This document shows positions 8,112-15,883 of a stretch of 44,959 bases of DNA, piece by piece (positions within the stretch are counted from its first letter, which is position 1; the number at the start of each line of letters is the position of its first letter). Position numbers and translations under genes: made by a program. A model generated the notes under the pieces. That model was not told the DNA's origin, searched no databases, and was given only the letters and a program-made list of their open reading frames with translations. Source of the stretch: SIG299 sp964632165 (GTDB taxonomy: Bacteria > Bacillota > Clostridia > Lachnospirales > Lachnospiraceae); the NCBI GenBank assembly GCA_964632165.1, contig CAZWCZ010000013.1, positions 1-44,959 of the forward strand. The letters are read 5' to 3'.

Positions 8112-8996
8112 ATGGATCACAACTTATTGATACAAAGAAAGGAACAGACAAAGAGGCAGTATAAAAGGAAGGTAATGGCTGCCACTGCCGGAGCAGTGAT
8201 CCTTGTGATACTGATCCTTGCCGGATTGGCCGTACTCCTTTTTGGTAACGGAGATAATAAGAAAGAACAGGGAACAAACGGGTACGGAAGCGTACTGGAG
8301 GGAACACCGGCTCCAACTTCGGAAGCTCTGGCGGAAACACCGATACCGACGGAAACACCGACACCAACGCTGACACCGACGCCGACAGTAACACCGACGC
8401 CAGAGGTTACACCGATAGCACGTATGGTGGCAATTGATCCGGGGCACGGAGGAAAAGATGAAGGAAGTATCAACCGTGATCTTGGATTGTGGGAACAGAC
8501 GGCAAATGTGCAGATCGCCCTGGCACTGAGGGAAGTGCTGGAAGAAATGGGCTATCAGACATTTTTGACGCATGAAGGCGAGATCCCGCGGGATGAGAAG
8601 CTGGAAAACACGGACCGTAATCCGATGGCAGAGGCAGCGGGAGCGGACATTTATGTCAGTATCCATTTAAACTCAACGGATATTGAGTCCAAGCAAAGTG
8701 TAAAAGGAATTGAAATTTATTATTGTAAAACAAGAAGTGACGGAAGTAATAACCTGGCTGCAGACATTTTAGAGAAAGTAATTGAAGCGACCGGAGCAAA
8801 GGACAGAGGAATCAAGGACGGAAGCAATCTGACGGTACTGAAACGTTCGAATATCCCGGCTGTTTTAGTGGAGTGTGGGTTCATTTCTTCGGATGAAGAA
8901 TGTCAGAAGCTGTTTGATCCGGAGTATCAGAAGTTATTAGCACAGGGAATCGCAAACGGGATTGCGGAGTTTCTTCCGCTCCGAAATGGAGAGTAG
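8112..8996 (+). CDS. Membrane-anchored N-acetylmuramoyl-L-alanine amidase (Amidase_3)
   Basis: 294 residues. A short cytoplasmic, basic N-terminus is followed by one transmembrane segment (about 23-45), a Pro/Thr-rich spacer (about 64-103) and an Amidase_3 catalytic domain (104-290). The zinc and catalytic residues of the family are present: H112 in DPGHGG, E128, H185 in SIHLN, and the catalytic E254 in VECGF. The enzyme should cut the bond between muramic acid and the L-alanine of the stem peptide on the outer side of the membrane. It lacks extra cell-wall-binding repeats, so the stalk presumably sets its reach. AGGAGAG stands before the ATG. The stop codon is immediately followed by the start of the MFS gene, so the two are co-transcribed. 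Confidence 0.93.
   Translation: MDHNLLIQRKEQTKRQYKRKVMAATAGAVILVILILAGLAVLLFGNGDNKKEQGTNGYGSVLEGTPAPTSEALAETPIPTETPTPTLTPTPTVTPTPEVTPIARMVAIDPGHGGKDEGSINRDLGLWEQTANVQIALALREVLEEMGYQTFLTHEGEIPRDEKLENTDRNPMAEAAGADIYVSIHLNSTDIESKQSVKGIEIYYCKTRSDGSNNLAADILEKVIEATGAKDRGIKDGSNLTVLKRSNIPAVLVECGFISSDEECQKLFDPEYQKLLAQGIANGIAEFLPLRNGE
8337..8414 (+). repeat. Degenerate Pro-Thr-coding repeat inside the amidase gene
   Basis: Imperfect units of ACACCGAC(G/A)CC-type sequence encode the TPxPT stalk, residues 76-101. This is a low-complexity cell-wall spacer, prone to length variation between strains; it is not a CRISPR or regulatory repeat. Confidence 0.7.
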
Positions 8997-8997
8997 C

Positions 8998-10185
8998 GTG
9001 AAAGAAAAAATCAGACAGGATTACGGACATACCATTTATGCATCTTACATTGGGTATATTACACAGGCGATTGTGAACAACTTTGTTCCGCTGCTGTTTC
9101 TGACATTTCAAAAACAGTATGCGGTCGGGTTGGGAGAGATAGGACTGCTGGTTACGGTAAATTTTGCCGTGCAGCTTCTGGTAGATCTTTTTTCGGCACG
9201 TTGTATTGATAAAATAGGATACCGCCGTGCAATTGTTACGGCACATATCCTGGCGGGCACCGGACTGGTCGCTCTGGCATTTCTCCCGGATTTGCTGCCG
9301 CCGTATGTAGGGATCGTACTGTCCATCCTCATTTATGCCATTGGCGGAGGCATCATTGAAGTGCTGATCAGTCCGATCGTAGAAGCGTGTCCGACGAAAA
9401 AGAAAGAAGCAGCCATGAGTATCTTACATTCTTTCTACTGCTGGGGACATGTCTTTGTCGTACTGGCAAGTACAGCTTTTTTTCAATGGATCGGAATTGA
9501 GCATTGGAAACTGCTTTCAATCATTTGGGCAATGATTCCTTTGGGGAATGCAGTTTATTTTTCTCTTGTTCCTATTACTACAATTGTAGAAAATGGAACG
9601 GGAATGTCCGTGAAACAGTTGCTGAAAGATAAAATGTTCTGGCTTTTTGCAATTTTGATGCTATGTGCCGGTGCTTCGGAACAGGGCATGAGTCAGTGGG
9701 CGTCTGCATTTGCCGAATCAGGACTGAAAGTTTCAAAGACAGTGGGAGATCTCGCCGGACCATGTCTGTTTGCCTTGCTGATGGGAATTTCAAGGACACT
9801 GTATGCCAGATATGCAGACAGGATCAGCATTCGAACTGCCATGGCAGGAAGTGCCGTTCTTTGCATGGTCTGCTATGTAACGGCAGCAGTGGCACCACAT
9901 CCGGTGCTTGGCCTGATCGGCTGTGCCGTATGTGGATTTTCCGTCGGCATTCTCTGGCCGGGCACTTTCAGCATGTCTTCTGCGGCAATGAAAAACGGCG
10001 GTACGGCGATGTTTGCACTTCTGGCACTGGCAGGAGACCTTGGCTGTTCTGCCGGACCGACGCTGGTGGGAGCGGCAGCAGAGGCATTTGGAGCGGATAT
10101 CAGGGCAGGATTGCTTTTGGCACTGATTTTTCCTCTGCTTCTTGTTCTGACACTCGTCGGAATGAAAAAAGAGAAGTTATCTTAA
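8998..10185 (+). CDS. Major facilitator superfamily transporter
   Basis: 395 residues from the GTG at 8998, with 12 predicted membrane segments. The early segment YGHTIYASYIGYITQAIVNN and the DKIGYRRAI loop (MFS motif A-like, between segments 2 and 3) place it in the MFS group common in Clostridia; sugar or metabolite export or uptake cannot be told apart. The start is a choice: GGAGAG (8988-8993) lies five to six bases before GTG 8998 and overlaps the amidase stop, whereas the in-frame ATG at 8986 and TTG at 8962 have no ribosome binding site. Placement one base after the amidase stop implies translational coupling. Terminated at 10201-10240. Confidence 0.88.
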   Translation: MKEKIRQDYGHTIYASYIGYITQAIVNNFVPLLFLTFQKQYAVGLGEIGLLVTVNFAVQLLVDLFSARCIDKIGYRRAIVTAHILAGTGLVALAFLPDLLPPYVGIVLSILIYAIGGGIIEVLISPIVEACPTKKKEAAMSILHSFYCWGHVFVVLASTAFFQWIGIEHWKLLSIIWAMIPLGNAVYFSLVPITTIVENGTGMSVKQLLKDKMFWLFAILMLCAGASEQGMSQWASAFAESGLKVSKTVGDLAGPCLFALLMGISRTLYARYADRISIRTAMAGSAVLCMVCYVTAAVAPHPVLGLIGCAVCGFSVGILWPGTFSMSSAAMKNGGTAMFALLALAGDLGCSAGPTLVGAAAEAFGADIRAGLLLALIFPLLLVLTLVGMKKEKLS

Positions 10186-10200
10186 ATAAAAAAGAAAAAA

Positions 10201-10245
10201 ATACCGCAAGAGAAATTTTAAAAGATTTCTCTTGCGGTATTTTTA
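10201..10245. terminator. Bidirectional terminator between MFS and pflA
   Basis: ATACCGCAAGAGAAAT pairs perfectly over 16 bases with ATTTCTCTTGCGGTAT around an 8-base AT-rich loop. The plus strand continues into TTTTTATT; the minus strand continues into TTTTTTTCTTTTTT. It ends both converging transcripts. Confidence 0.92.
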
Positions 10246-10983
10246 TTATTGATGATAAGCGTCCAGGATGATCGTACGTGCTTTTTTTGCATCTTCTTTG
10301 GTCAATGCAGGAAGATGCTCCAAAGGATACGGGATTCCGAGATTCTTATATTTTGCGGTACCCATCTGATGGAATGGAAGAACTTCCAGGCCAACAATGT
10401 TATGGAACTGTTTCATCAGTGTTCCGAGACCGGTCAGCTGTTCCGTCATGTTTGTAATCTCCGGAACCAGAACATGGCGGATGACCATTGGAATCTTCTT
10501 CTCGGAAAGAAGGGCTGCAAATGCGAGCGGAGCATCCGGAGCCTGTCCGGTCAGCTTCTTATGCTCTTTTGGATCGCTGTGTTTGATATCCAGAAGAACA
10601 AGATCAGTATAAGAGAGCAGTGTCTCATAGTCTGCACGTTTTGAGTCCTGATAAACAGCTCCTGAAGTATCCAGACAGGTGTGGATTCCCATTGATCTTG
10701 CTTTTCGAAACAGTTCGGTCAGAAATTCAAGCTGCAGCAGGGGCTCGCCTCCTGAAACAGTGAGACCGCCGCTTTTATAGAAAGCGGCATTTTTCTGATA
10801 GCCGGACAGAAGTTCTTCTGTTGTCATCCATGTGCCACCGGATGCTGTCCAGGTGTCAGGATTATGACAATAAAGACAACGAAACGGGCATCCCTGGAAA
10901 AATACCACATATCGGATGCCCGGTCCGTCTACCGTTCCAAAAGATTCAATGGAATGAATGCGCCCCTGATTACATTCCTTCAT
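10246..10983 (-). CDS. pflA: Pyruvate formate-lyase activating enzyme
   Basis: 245 residues, normal for the family. It is a radical SAM enzyme with the cluster motif C-x3-C-x2-C in CPFRCLYCHNPDTW (about residues 32-45), followed by GGEPLLQ. It uses a [4Fe-4S] cluster and S-adenosylmethionine to abstract hydrogen from the glycine of the radical domain; here the target would be Gly55 of the separate 80-residue protein encoded just upstream. Its ATG lies inside the end of that gene (14-base overlap), which suggests translational coupling. Third gene of the minus-strand pfl operon; ends at the shared terminator. Confidence 0.96.
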   Translation of the reverse strand: MKECNQGRIHSIESFGTVDGPGIRYVVFFQGCPFRCLYCHNPDTWTASGGTWMTTEELLSGYQKNAAFYKSGGLTVSGGEPLLQLEFLTELFRKARSMGIHTCLDTSGAVYQDSKRADYETLLSYTDLVLLDIKHSDPKEHKKLTGQAPDAPLAFAALLSEKKIPMVIRHVLVPEITNMTEQLTGLGTLMKQFHNIVGLEVLPFHQMGTAKYKNLGIPYPLEHLPALTKEDAKKARTIILDAYHQ

Positions 10984-11212
10984 GGAACGTACGGGAGATT
11001 ACTTCATCCTGCTGTTCCTTTGTTAACTTATTGAAGTTAACTGCGTATCCGGATACACGGATCGTAAGCTGAGGATATTTTTCAGGGTGAGCCTGTGCAT
11101 CCAGAAGAGTATCTTTGGAGAACACATTTACATTTAAATGATGACCGCCTTTTTCAACGTAAGCGTCAAGCATATCTACAAGGTTATCAATCTGAGCATT
11201 GTTTGCTGTCAT
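10970..11212 (-). CDS. Separate glycyl-radical domain of pyruvate formate-lyase (GrcA-like)
   Basis: 80 residues that align with the extreme C-terminus of pyruvate formate-lyase, from the HHLNVNV block to RTFHEGM. The glycyl radical motif is IRVSGYAVNF, with Gly55 as the radical site. In Escherichia coli this domain is part of the 760-residue PflB; a free domain of similar size, GrcA/YfiD, acts there as a repair part. Here the neighbouring catalytic gene lacks the domain, so this protein should be required rather than a spare. AAAGGAGG lies 8 bases before the ATG, in a 17-base gap after the 684-residue gene, and the frame differs from that gene. The C-terminal codons overlap the start of pflA. 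It presumably docks on the large chain and receives the radical from PflA. Confidence 0.9.
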   Translation of the reverse strand: MTANNAQIDNLVDMLDAYVEKGGHHLNVNVFSKDTLLDAQAHPEKYPQLTIRVSGYAVNFNKLTKEQQDEVISRTFHEGM

Positions 11213-11229
11213 AAGAAAATCCTCCTTTT

Positions 11230-13284
11230 TTATTCTTCATCAATTTTCATGCCTTCTACTTCAAGGTCGCCGGAGAAAAATACGTTTTCTCCCTTGCCAA
11301 GAGCATCCGGAATGATAGAGAAAGTATTGGAAATACCGTCCTGAGCATCCTTAAACGGAAGCTTGGAAACGGAACTTAAAGATGCGATCGCACCGTGAGT
11401 ATCACGGTTGTGCATTGGGTTTGCACCCGGTGCAAAAGGTTCACCGGCTTTTCTTCCGTCCGGAGTGGAACCGGTATTCTTACCATATACGACGTTAGAA
11501 GTGATAGTAAGAATGGAAGTGGTTGGGATACCTCCGCGGTAAGTGTGTACGCCGTTTACATAACCCATGAAAGTATGAACGATATCGTATGCGATGTCAT
11601 CGGCACGGTCGTCATCATTACCATACTTAGGGAAATCCCCTTCTACTTCGTAATCGACAACAACGCCGTTTTCATCACGGATGGTCTTAACCTTTGCGTA
11701 TTTGATCGCGGACAGGGAGTCAGCAACTACGGAAAGTCCGGCAATACCGGTTGCAAACCAACGGGTAACGTTTTTGTCGTGAAGTGCCATCTGTAATCTT
11801 TCATAGCAGTACTTATCATGCATATAGTGAATGATGTTTAATGTGTTTACATAAACACCTGCAAGCCATTTCATCATATCCTGGTACTTTTCCCATACTT
11901 CTTCGTAGGTTAAGTATTCGGAAGTGATCGGACGGTACTTAGGACCAACCTGCTTCTTGGAAATTTCATCTACACCGCCGTTGATAGCGTACAGGAGACA
12001 TTTTGCAAGGTTTGCACGTGCTCCGAAGAACTGCATTTCCTTGCCGACTCTCATGGAAGATACGCAGCAGGCAATAGCGTAGTCATCACCGTGTGTTACA
12101 CGCATTAAGTCATCGTTCTCATACTGGATGGAAGAAGACTCGATCGAAGTCTTAGCACAGAACTTCTTGAAGTTTTCAGGAAGTCTTGTGGACCATAATA
12201 CGGTCAGGTTTGGTTCCGGAGCGGTACCTAAATTCGATAATGTGTGGAGGTAACGGTAGGACATCTTTGTAACAAGAGTACGGCCGTCAATACCCATACC
12301 GCCGATGGATTCTGTTACCCAGGTAGGGTCACCGGAGAATAAAGCATTGTATTCCGGAGTTCTTGCAAATTTTACAAGACGCAGCTTCATAATGAAGTGG
12401 TCAATGAATTCCTGGATTTCTGCTTCTGTGAAAGTGCCGTTGGCAAGATCACGTTCAGCATAGATATCAAGGAAAGTGGAAGTACGTCCGAGGGACATGG
12501 CAGCACCGTTCTGCTCCTTGATGGCAGCAAGGTAACCGAAATAGGTCCACTGGATTGCTTCTTTTACGTTCTGTGCAGGCTTGGAAATATCAAAGCCGTA
12601 AATCTCACCGAGTTCCTTTAATTCTTTCAGTGCACGGATCTGTTCAGAAAGCTCTTCACGGTTTCTGGTAACGTCAGAATACATGGTCTTACGTGTGGTC
12701 GCCTTCTGGTATTCTTTGTCTTCGATCAGACGGTCTACACCGTACAGAGCAACACGACGGTAGTCGCCGATGATACGTCCGCGGCCGTAAGCATCCGGAA
12801 GACCGGTAATGATATGGCTGGAACGGCAGGCACGCATTTCAGGTGTGTATGCATCAAAAACGCCTGCATTATGTGTTTTTCTGTGCTTGGTATAAAATTC
12901 AACAATAGCCGGGTCAACTTCGTAACCGTTATCCTGGCATGCCTTTACTGCCATACGGATACCTCCGTTTGGCTGAAGCGCACGCTTGAACGGCTTGTCT
13001 GTCTGGAAACCAACGATTGTTTCCTTATCTTTATTCAAATAACCTGGACCGTGGGAAGTGATCGTGGAAATGATGTGGGTATCCATATCAAGGACACCAC
13101 CCTTTTCTCTCTCCTGGCGGGTCAGATCCATAACCTGTTCCCATAATTCCTTTGTGTTCTCGGATGCATCACATAAGAAGGAATCGTCTCCTTCGTACGG
13201 ATGATAGTTTTTCTGGATGAAATCACGTACATTGATCTCTTTGGTCCAGATGCCATTGGTAAAGCTATTCCATTCTTCTCTCAT
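11230..13284 (-). CDS. pflB: Pyruvate formate-lyase catalytic chain lacking the radical domain
   Basis: 684 residues covering the alpha/beta barrel of formate C-acetyltransferase. The pair of catalytic cysteines is present at C406-C407 (AIACCVSSM), matching C418-C419 of the E. coli enzyme. It converts pyruvate and CoA to acetyl-CoA and formate in the anaerobic cytoplasm. The chain ends at EGMKIDEE, before the glycyl radical region, which is encoded by the next gene (80 residues); the two lengths add up to about 764, the size of a complete enzyme. AAAGGAG lies 12 bases before the ATG, a rather long spacing. Transcribed from the promoter at 13366-13395, with a stem in the leader. I see no internal frameshift or stop. 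Confidence 0.95.
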   Translation of the reverse strand: MREEWNSFTNGIWTKEINVRDFIQKNYHPYEGDDSFLCDASENTKELWEQVMDLTRQEREKGGVLDMDTHIISTITSHGPGYLNKDKETIVGFQTDKPFKRALQPNGGIRMAVKACQDNGYEVDPAIVEFYTKHRKTHNAGVFDAYTPEMRACRSSHIITGLPDAYGRGRIIGDYRRVALYGVDRLIEDKEYQKATTRKTMYSDVTRNREELSEQIRALKELKELGEIYGFDISKPAQNVKEAIQWTYFGYLAAIKEQNGAAMSLGRTSTFLDIYAERDLANGTFTEAEIQEFIDHFIMKLRLVKFARTPEYNALFSGDPTWVTESIGGMGIDGRTLVTKMSYRYLHTLSNLGTAPEPNLTVLWSTRLPENFKKFCAKTSIESSSIQYENDDLMRVTHGDDYAIACCVSSMRVGKEMQFFGARANLAKCLLYAINGGVDEISKKQVGPKYRPITSEYLTYEEVWEKYQDMMKWLAGVYVNTLNIIHYMHDKYCYERLQMALHDKNVTRWFATGIAGLSVVADSLSAIKYAKVKTIRDENGVVVDYEVEGDFPKYGNDDDRADDIAYDIVHTFMGYVNGVHTYRGGIPTTSILTITSNVVYGKNTGSTPDGRKAGEPFAPGANPMHNRDTHGAIASLSSVSKLPFKDAQDGISNTFSIIPDALGKGENVFFSGDLEVEGMKIDEE

Positions 13285-13329
13285 CTTTATTTTGTACTCC
13301 TTTCAAAAACGTGTTGTTCACGCCACGCA

Positions 13330-13347
13330 GGTTAGTGCAGACTAACC
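13330..13347. promoter_or_regulatory. Inverted repeat in the pfl leader
   Basis: GGTTAGT-GCAG-ACTAACC is a perfect repeat with 7-base arms. It falls about 12-30 bases downstream of the predicted pfl start point. It may be an operator or a leader RNA stem. It does not match the usual TTGTGA-type half-sites of the redox regulator Rex. A second small repeat (CGTG-TTGTT-CACG, 13310-13322) follows before the ribosome binding site. Confidence 0.4.
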
Positions 13348-13365
13348 AACGAGAAACCACAAATA

Positions 13366-13395
13366 ACTATATCACTACCGGACTTGCTTTGTCAA
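13366..13395 (-). promoter_or_regulatory. pflB: Promoter of the pfl operon
   Basis: On the minus strand, consensus TTGACA (13395-13390) is followed after 18 bases by TATAGT (13371-13366), which has an upstream TG (TGATATAGT, extended -10). The predicted start near 13359 gives a leader of about 75 bases. This near-consensus site fits a highly expressed fermentation enzyme. Confidence 0.72.
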
Positions 13396-13528
13396 TGTAC
13401 GAAAAGAAAAATATCCTATCGATAAATAAGAAAAATTTGTGAGATTGCACAAAAATGATCCAAAATACCGTGAAACCGGTCAGTAAAAAATGCACTTAAA
13501 AAAAGTATGCCCGAAAAATAAAGAAATA

Positions 13529-13557
13529 TTGACATAAAAAAAGCGGAGTGCCATAAT
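13529..13557 (+). promoter_or_regulatory. Promoter of the ABC transporter operon
   Basis: TTGACA (13529-13534) and CATAAT (13552-13557) are 17 bases apart. The predicted start near 13564 gives a leader of about 54 bases. Together with the divergent pfl promoter and leader stem this accounts for the 333-base gap 13285-13617; the middle part (13400-13525) is A-rich and shows no gene. Confidence 0.65.
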
Positions 13558-13617
13558 TAAAAAACTAGGATCGGATATGGTTCACAGGGGAGATCCGTGA
13601 GAAAAGGAGAGAATGAA

Positions 13618-14556
13618 ATGCTGGAAGTAAAGAATTTGACAAAACAGTATGGGGAAAAGACAGTGGTGGATCATTTAAGCTTTTCCATTGAACAGCCTGG
13701 AGTATATGCACTGCTTGGAACAAATGGTGCAGGAAAGACTACTTCGATCCGTATGATCCTCGGGATGCTCGCAAAAAACGGAGGAGAGGTTTTGTGGAAC
13801 GGGAAACCGTTTTTGGCTGCACAGATGAATGTCGGATATCTGGCAGAAGAGAGAGGACTGTATCCGAAGTATTCGTTATCAGACCAGCTGCTTTATTTTG
13901 CTTCTTTAAAGAATGTACCGAAGAAACAGGCAATGGAACGGATTCGTTACTGGGCAGAACGTCTGCAGGTCGAGGAATACATTTTCCCGCCTAAGACAAT
14001 AAAGGGCAAACAGGGGAAAGCGAATCAGGCAGATCAGTTATCCAAAGGAAATCAGCAGAAGATCCAGCTGATGGCGGCATTGATTTCTGACCCGGAGTTC
14101 CTTATATTGGATGAGCCGCTTTCCGGTCTGGATCCGGTAAATACAGATTTATTTAAGAGCATCATACGTGAGGAAACGGCAAAGGAAAAGTATCTGATCA
14201 TGTCCAGTCATCAGATGCCTACGATCGAAGAATTCTGTTCCGATATTACAATTTTGGATCGGGGCAGGGCAGTACTGCAGGGAAATCTGAACGAGATCAA
14301 GAAAAGTTACGGCAGGGTAAACCTGTATGTAAAGAGTGATTCGGATATTGCAGATCACATCCGCAGATTCGGACTCTGTGTTGCGGAAAAAACGCCGGAC
14401 GGATATCACCTGAAAGTGAAGGATGAACAGCAGGCAAGGCAGTTTCTGCACCACATGATCGAGGAAGAAGTGCCTCTTGTCAGATTTGAGCTCAGAGAGC
14501 CGTCTCTGCATGAAATCTTTGTAGAAAAGGTGGGCGATGGCAATGAAGAAAGATAG
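13618..14556 (+). CDS. ABC transporter ATP-binding protein, NatA-like
   Basis: 312 residues. Walker A is GTNGAGKTT (34-42), the signature is LSKGNQQKIQ, Walker B is FLILDEP followed by LSGLDP, and a switch histidine occurs in MSSHQM. The NQQKIQ signature form and a C-terminal extension of about 90 residues are typical of the ATPases of NatAB/YhaQ-type exporters. It should drive the two ABC-2 permeases encoded next. The frame opens at a GTG at 13597, but AAGGAGAG stands 7 bases before the ATG at 13618. The end overlaps the next gene by 20 bases, so the three genes form one operon. Confidence 0.93.
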   Translation: MLEVKNLTKQYGEKTVVDHLSFSIEQPGVYALLGTNGAGKTTSIRMILGMLAKNGGEVLWNGKPFLAAQMNVGYLAEERGLYPKYSLSDQLLYFASLKNVPKKQAMERIRYWAERLQVEEYIFPPKTIKGKQGKANQADQLSKGNQQKIQLMAALISDPEFLILDEPLSGLDPVNTDLFKSIIREETAKEKYLIMSSHQMPTIEEFCSDITILDRGRAVLQGNLNEIKKSYGRVNLYVKSDSDIADHIRRFGLCVAEKTPDGYHLKVKDEQQARQFLHHMIEEEVPLVRFELREPSLHEIFVEKVGDGNEER

Positions 14557-15883
14557 TTTGCACGGATGGAAAAGAGTGTTTGCCTTTAACGTGATACAGA
14601 CGCTAAAGAGCAGGTCCTATCGTGTTTCACTGTTGATCATGATCGTCATGACACTGGTATCCATGCCGCTGCTTAATTTCTTTTTGACAAAAGATATTAC
14701 CGGAGGACCGGAGCAGAGCGTGGTAAGTAAGGTGTATTTCTATAATATGACGGAATATAGGGATTTTGATGCAGCAGGGAAATTCCCGGAAGGATACCGG
14801 CACATTGTATTAGAAGAAACAGCAGAAGATATGGAAGTACTGAAAGAGCGGATATGCAAAGAAGAAACGGATGCGGTGCTGCTCATCCTCGCAGAGGATG
14901 AGCAGCAGGTGTATCTGCAGTTTCTGCGTGCACCGGACGGGGATGTTACGGTAACAGAGCTGCAGATCCTTGGACAGTATATAGAAAAGGCATATCTGGA
15001 AGAGAAAATGAAGGTACTTTCGATCACTGAAGAGCAGATAGAACAGCTGAAAAAGAGTGTGATCGCTTCGGTGCAGATGGTGGATGCAGAATATGCACCG
15101 ACAGAGGAGGACAGCTCGATCTCGGACAGTGAATATTGGTTTGTCTATGGGGTATTGTTTGCGATATTAATGATAAGTGTGATGGCGAGCACATCCGTGG
15201 CAACGTCCATTGTGAAAGAAAAGTCGTCCCGTGTGATCGAATATCTGCTGACGTCCATCCGGCCGTTGGCACTGATCGTCGGAAAGGTTCTGGCATCGAT
15301 GGTAACGGAAATGCTGAAAATCGTGCTTTTGCTGCTGACAGGTCTGATTTCCACAAAAGCCGGGGCGGCACTGTCGGATACCGGAAGCAATGCGCTTACA
15401 CAGTATCTTTCTCCGGAAATACTGCAAAATCTGGATTTTTTTCATATACTGCTCGGACTTTTAACGGCGGGTGCAGGGCTGGTGCTTTATGAAACACTGG
15501 CAGGGCTGTGTGGGGCAACGGCAAGCAGGATCGAAGAAACCAATGACAGTCTGATGCTGTTTACCGTAACGGCACTGGTGGGTGCGTATATCGGTATGGG
15601 AGCAGCAGGCAGCCTGATGGGGATCGGGGATAATGCTTTTGTGACGTTTGCATTGATCTTTCCGTTATCTTCAGCATTCCTCCTTCCGGGAGCATTGCTG
15701 GTAGGGAAAGCGGATGCAATGATTGCCGGGATCGCCATTGCCGTTCTTTTGCTTTCTGTCATACTGATGTTTCTCTTTGTGGCAAGAGTATATGAAACAC
15801 TGATCCTTCACACGGGAAACCGCATTAAGATGAGGGACGTATTTGCCATGGCAAAGCAGGAAAAAAGAAAGGGGAAAGCATAA
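14537..15883 (+). CDS. ABC-2 type permease, first of two (NatB-like)
   Basis: 448 residues. A basic N-terminus precedes membrane segment 1 (about 30-50), a long acidic extracytoplasmic region (to about 210), and then five to six further segments, the architecture of NatB/YhaP permeases (ABC2_membrane_3). The motif SSRVIEYLLTSIRPLALIVGKVLA after segment 2 is characteristic of the family. The ATG at 14537 follows AAGGTGGG; a second ATG two codons later is equally possible. It presumably pairs with the following paralogue to form the exporter channel. Substrates known for this family include sodium ions and antibiotics or peptides; none can be assigned here. Confidence 0.88.
   Translation: MAMKKDSLHGWKRVFAFNVIQTLKSRSYRVSLLIMIVMTLVSMPLLNFFLTKDITGGPEQSVVSKVYFYNMTEYRDFDAAGKFPEGYRHIVLEETAEDMEVLKERICKEETDAVLLILAEDEQQVYLQFLRAPDGDVTVTELQILGQYIEKAYLEEKMKVLSITEEQIEQLKKSVIASVQMVDAEYAPTEEDSSISDSEYWFVYGVLFAILMISVMASTSVATSIVKEKSSRVIEYLLTSIRPLALIVGKVLASMVTEMLKIVLLLLTGLISTKAGAALSDTGSNALTQYLSPEILQNLDFFHILLGLLTAGAGLVLYETLAGLCGATASRIEETNDSLMLFTVTALVGAYIGMGAAGSLMGIGDNAFVTFALIFPLSSAFLLPGALLVGKADAMIAGIAIAVLLLSVILMFLFVARVYETLILHTGNRIKMRDVFAMAKQEKRKGKA

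Noticed and set aside
8337..8414. Short repeats as a CRISPR array or regulatory repeat
   Set aside because: The units are contiguous, in frame and encode a Pro-Thr stalk within the amidase.
10970..11230. The short radical-domain gene as the product of a frameshift or sequencing error in pflB
   Set aside because: The 80-residue gene has its own ATG and a well-spaced AAAGGAGG in the 17-base gap; the chains meet at a domain boundary and both ends have extra residues not found in a continuous enzyme.
13330..13347. Rex redox-repressor operator before pflB
   Set aside because: The inverted repeat GGTTAGT-ACTAACC does not fit the TTGTGA/TCACAA half-sites of Rex; kept only as an unnamed repeat.
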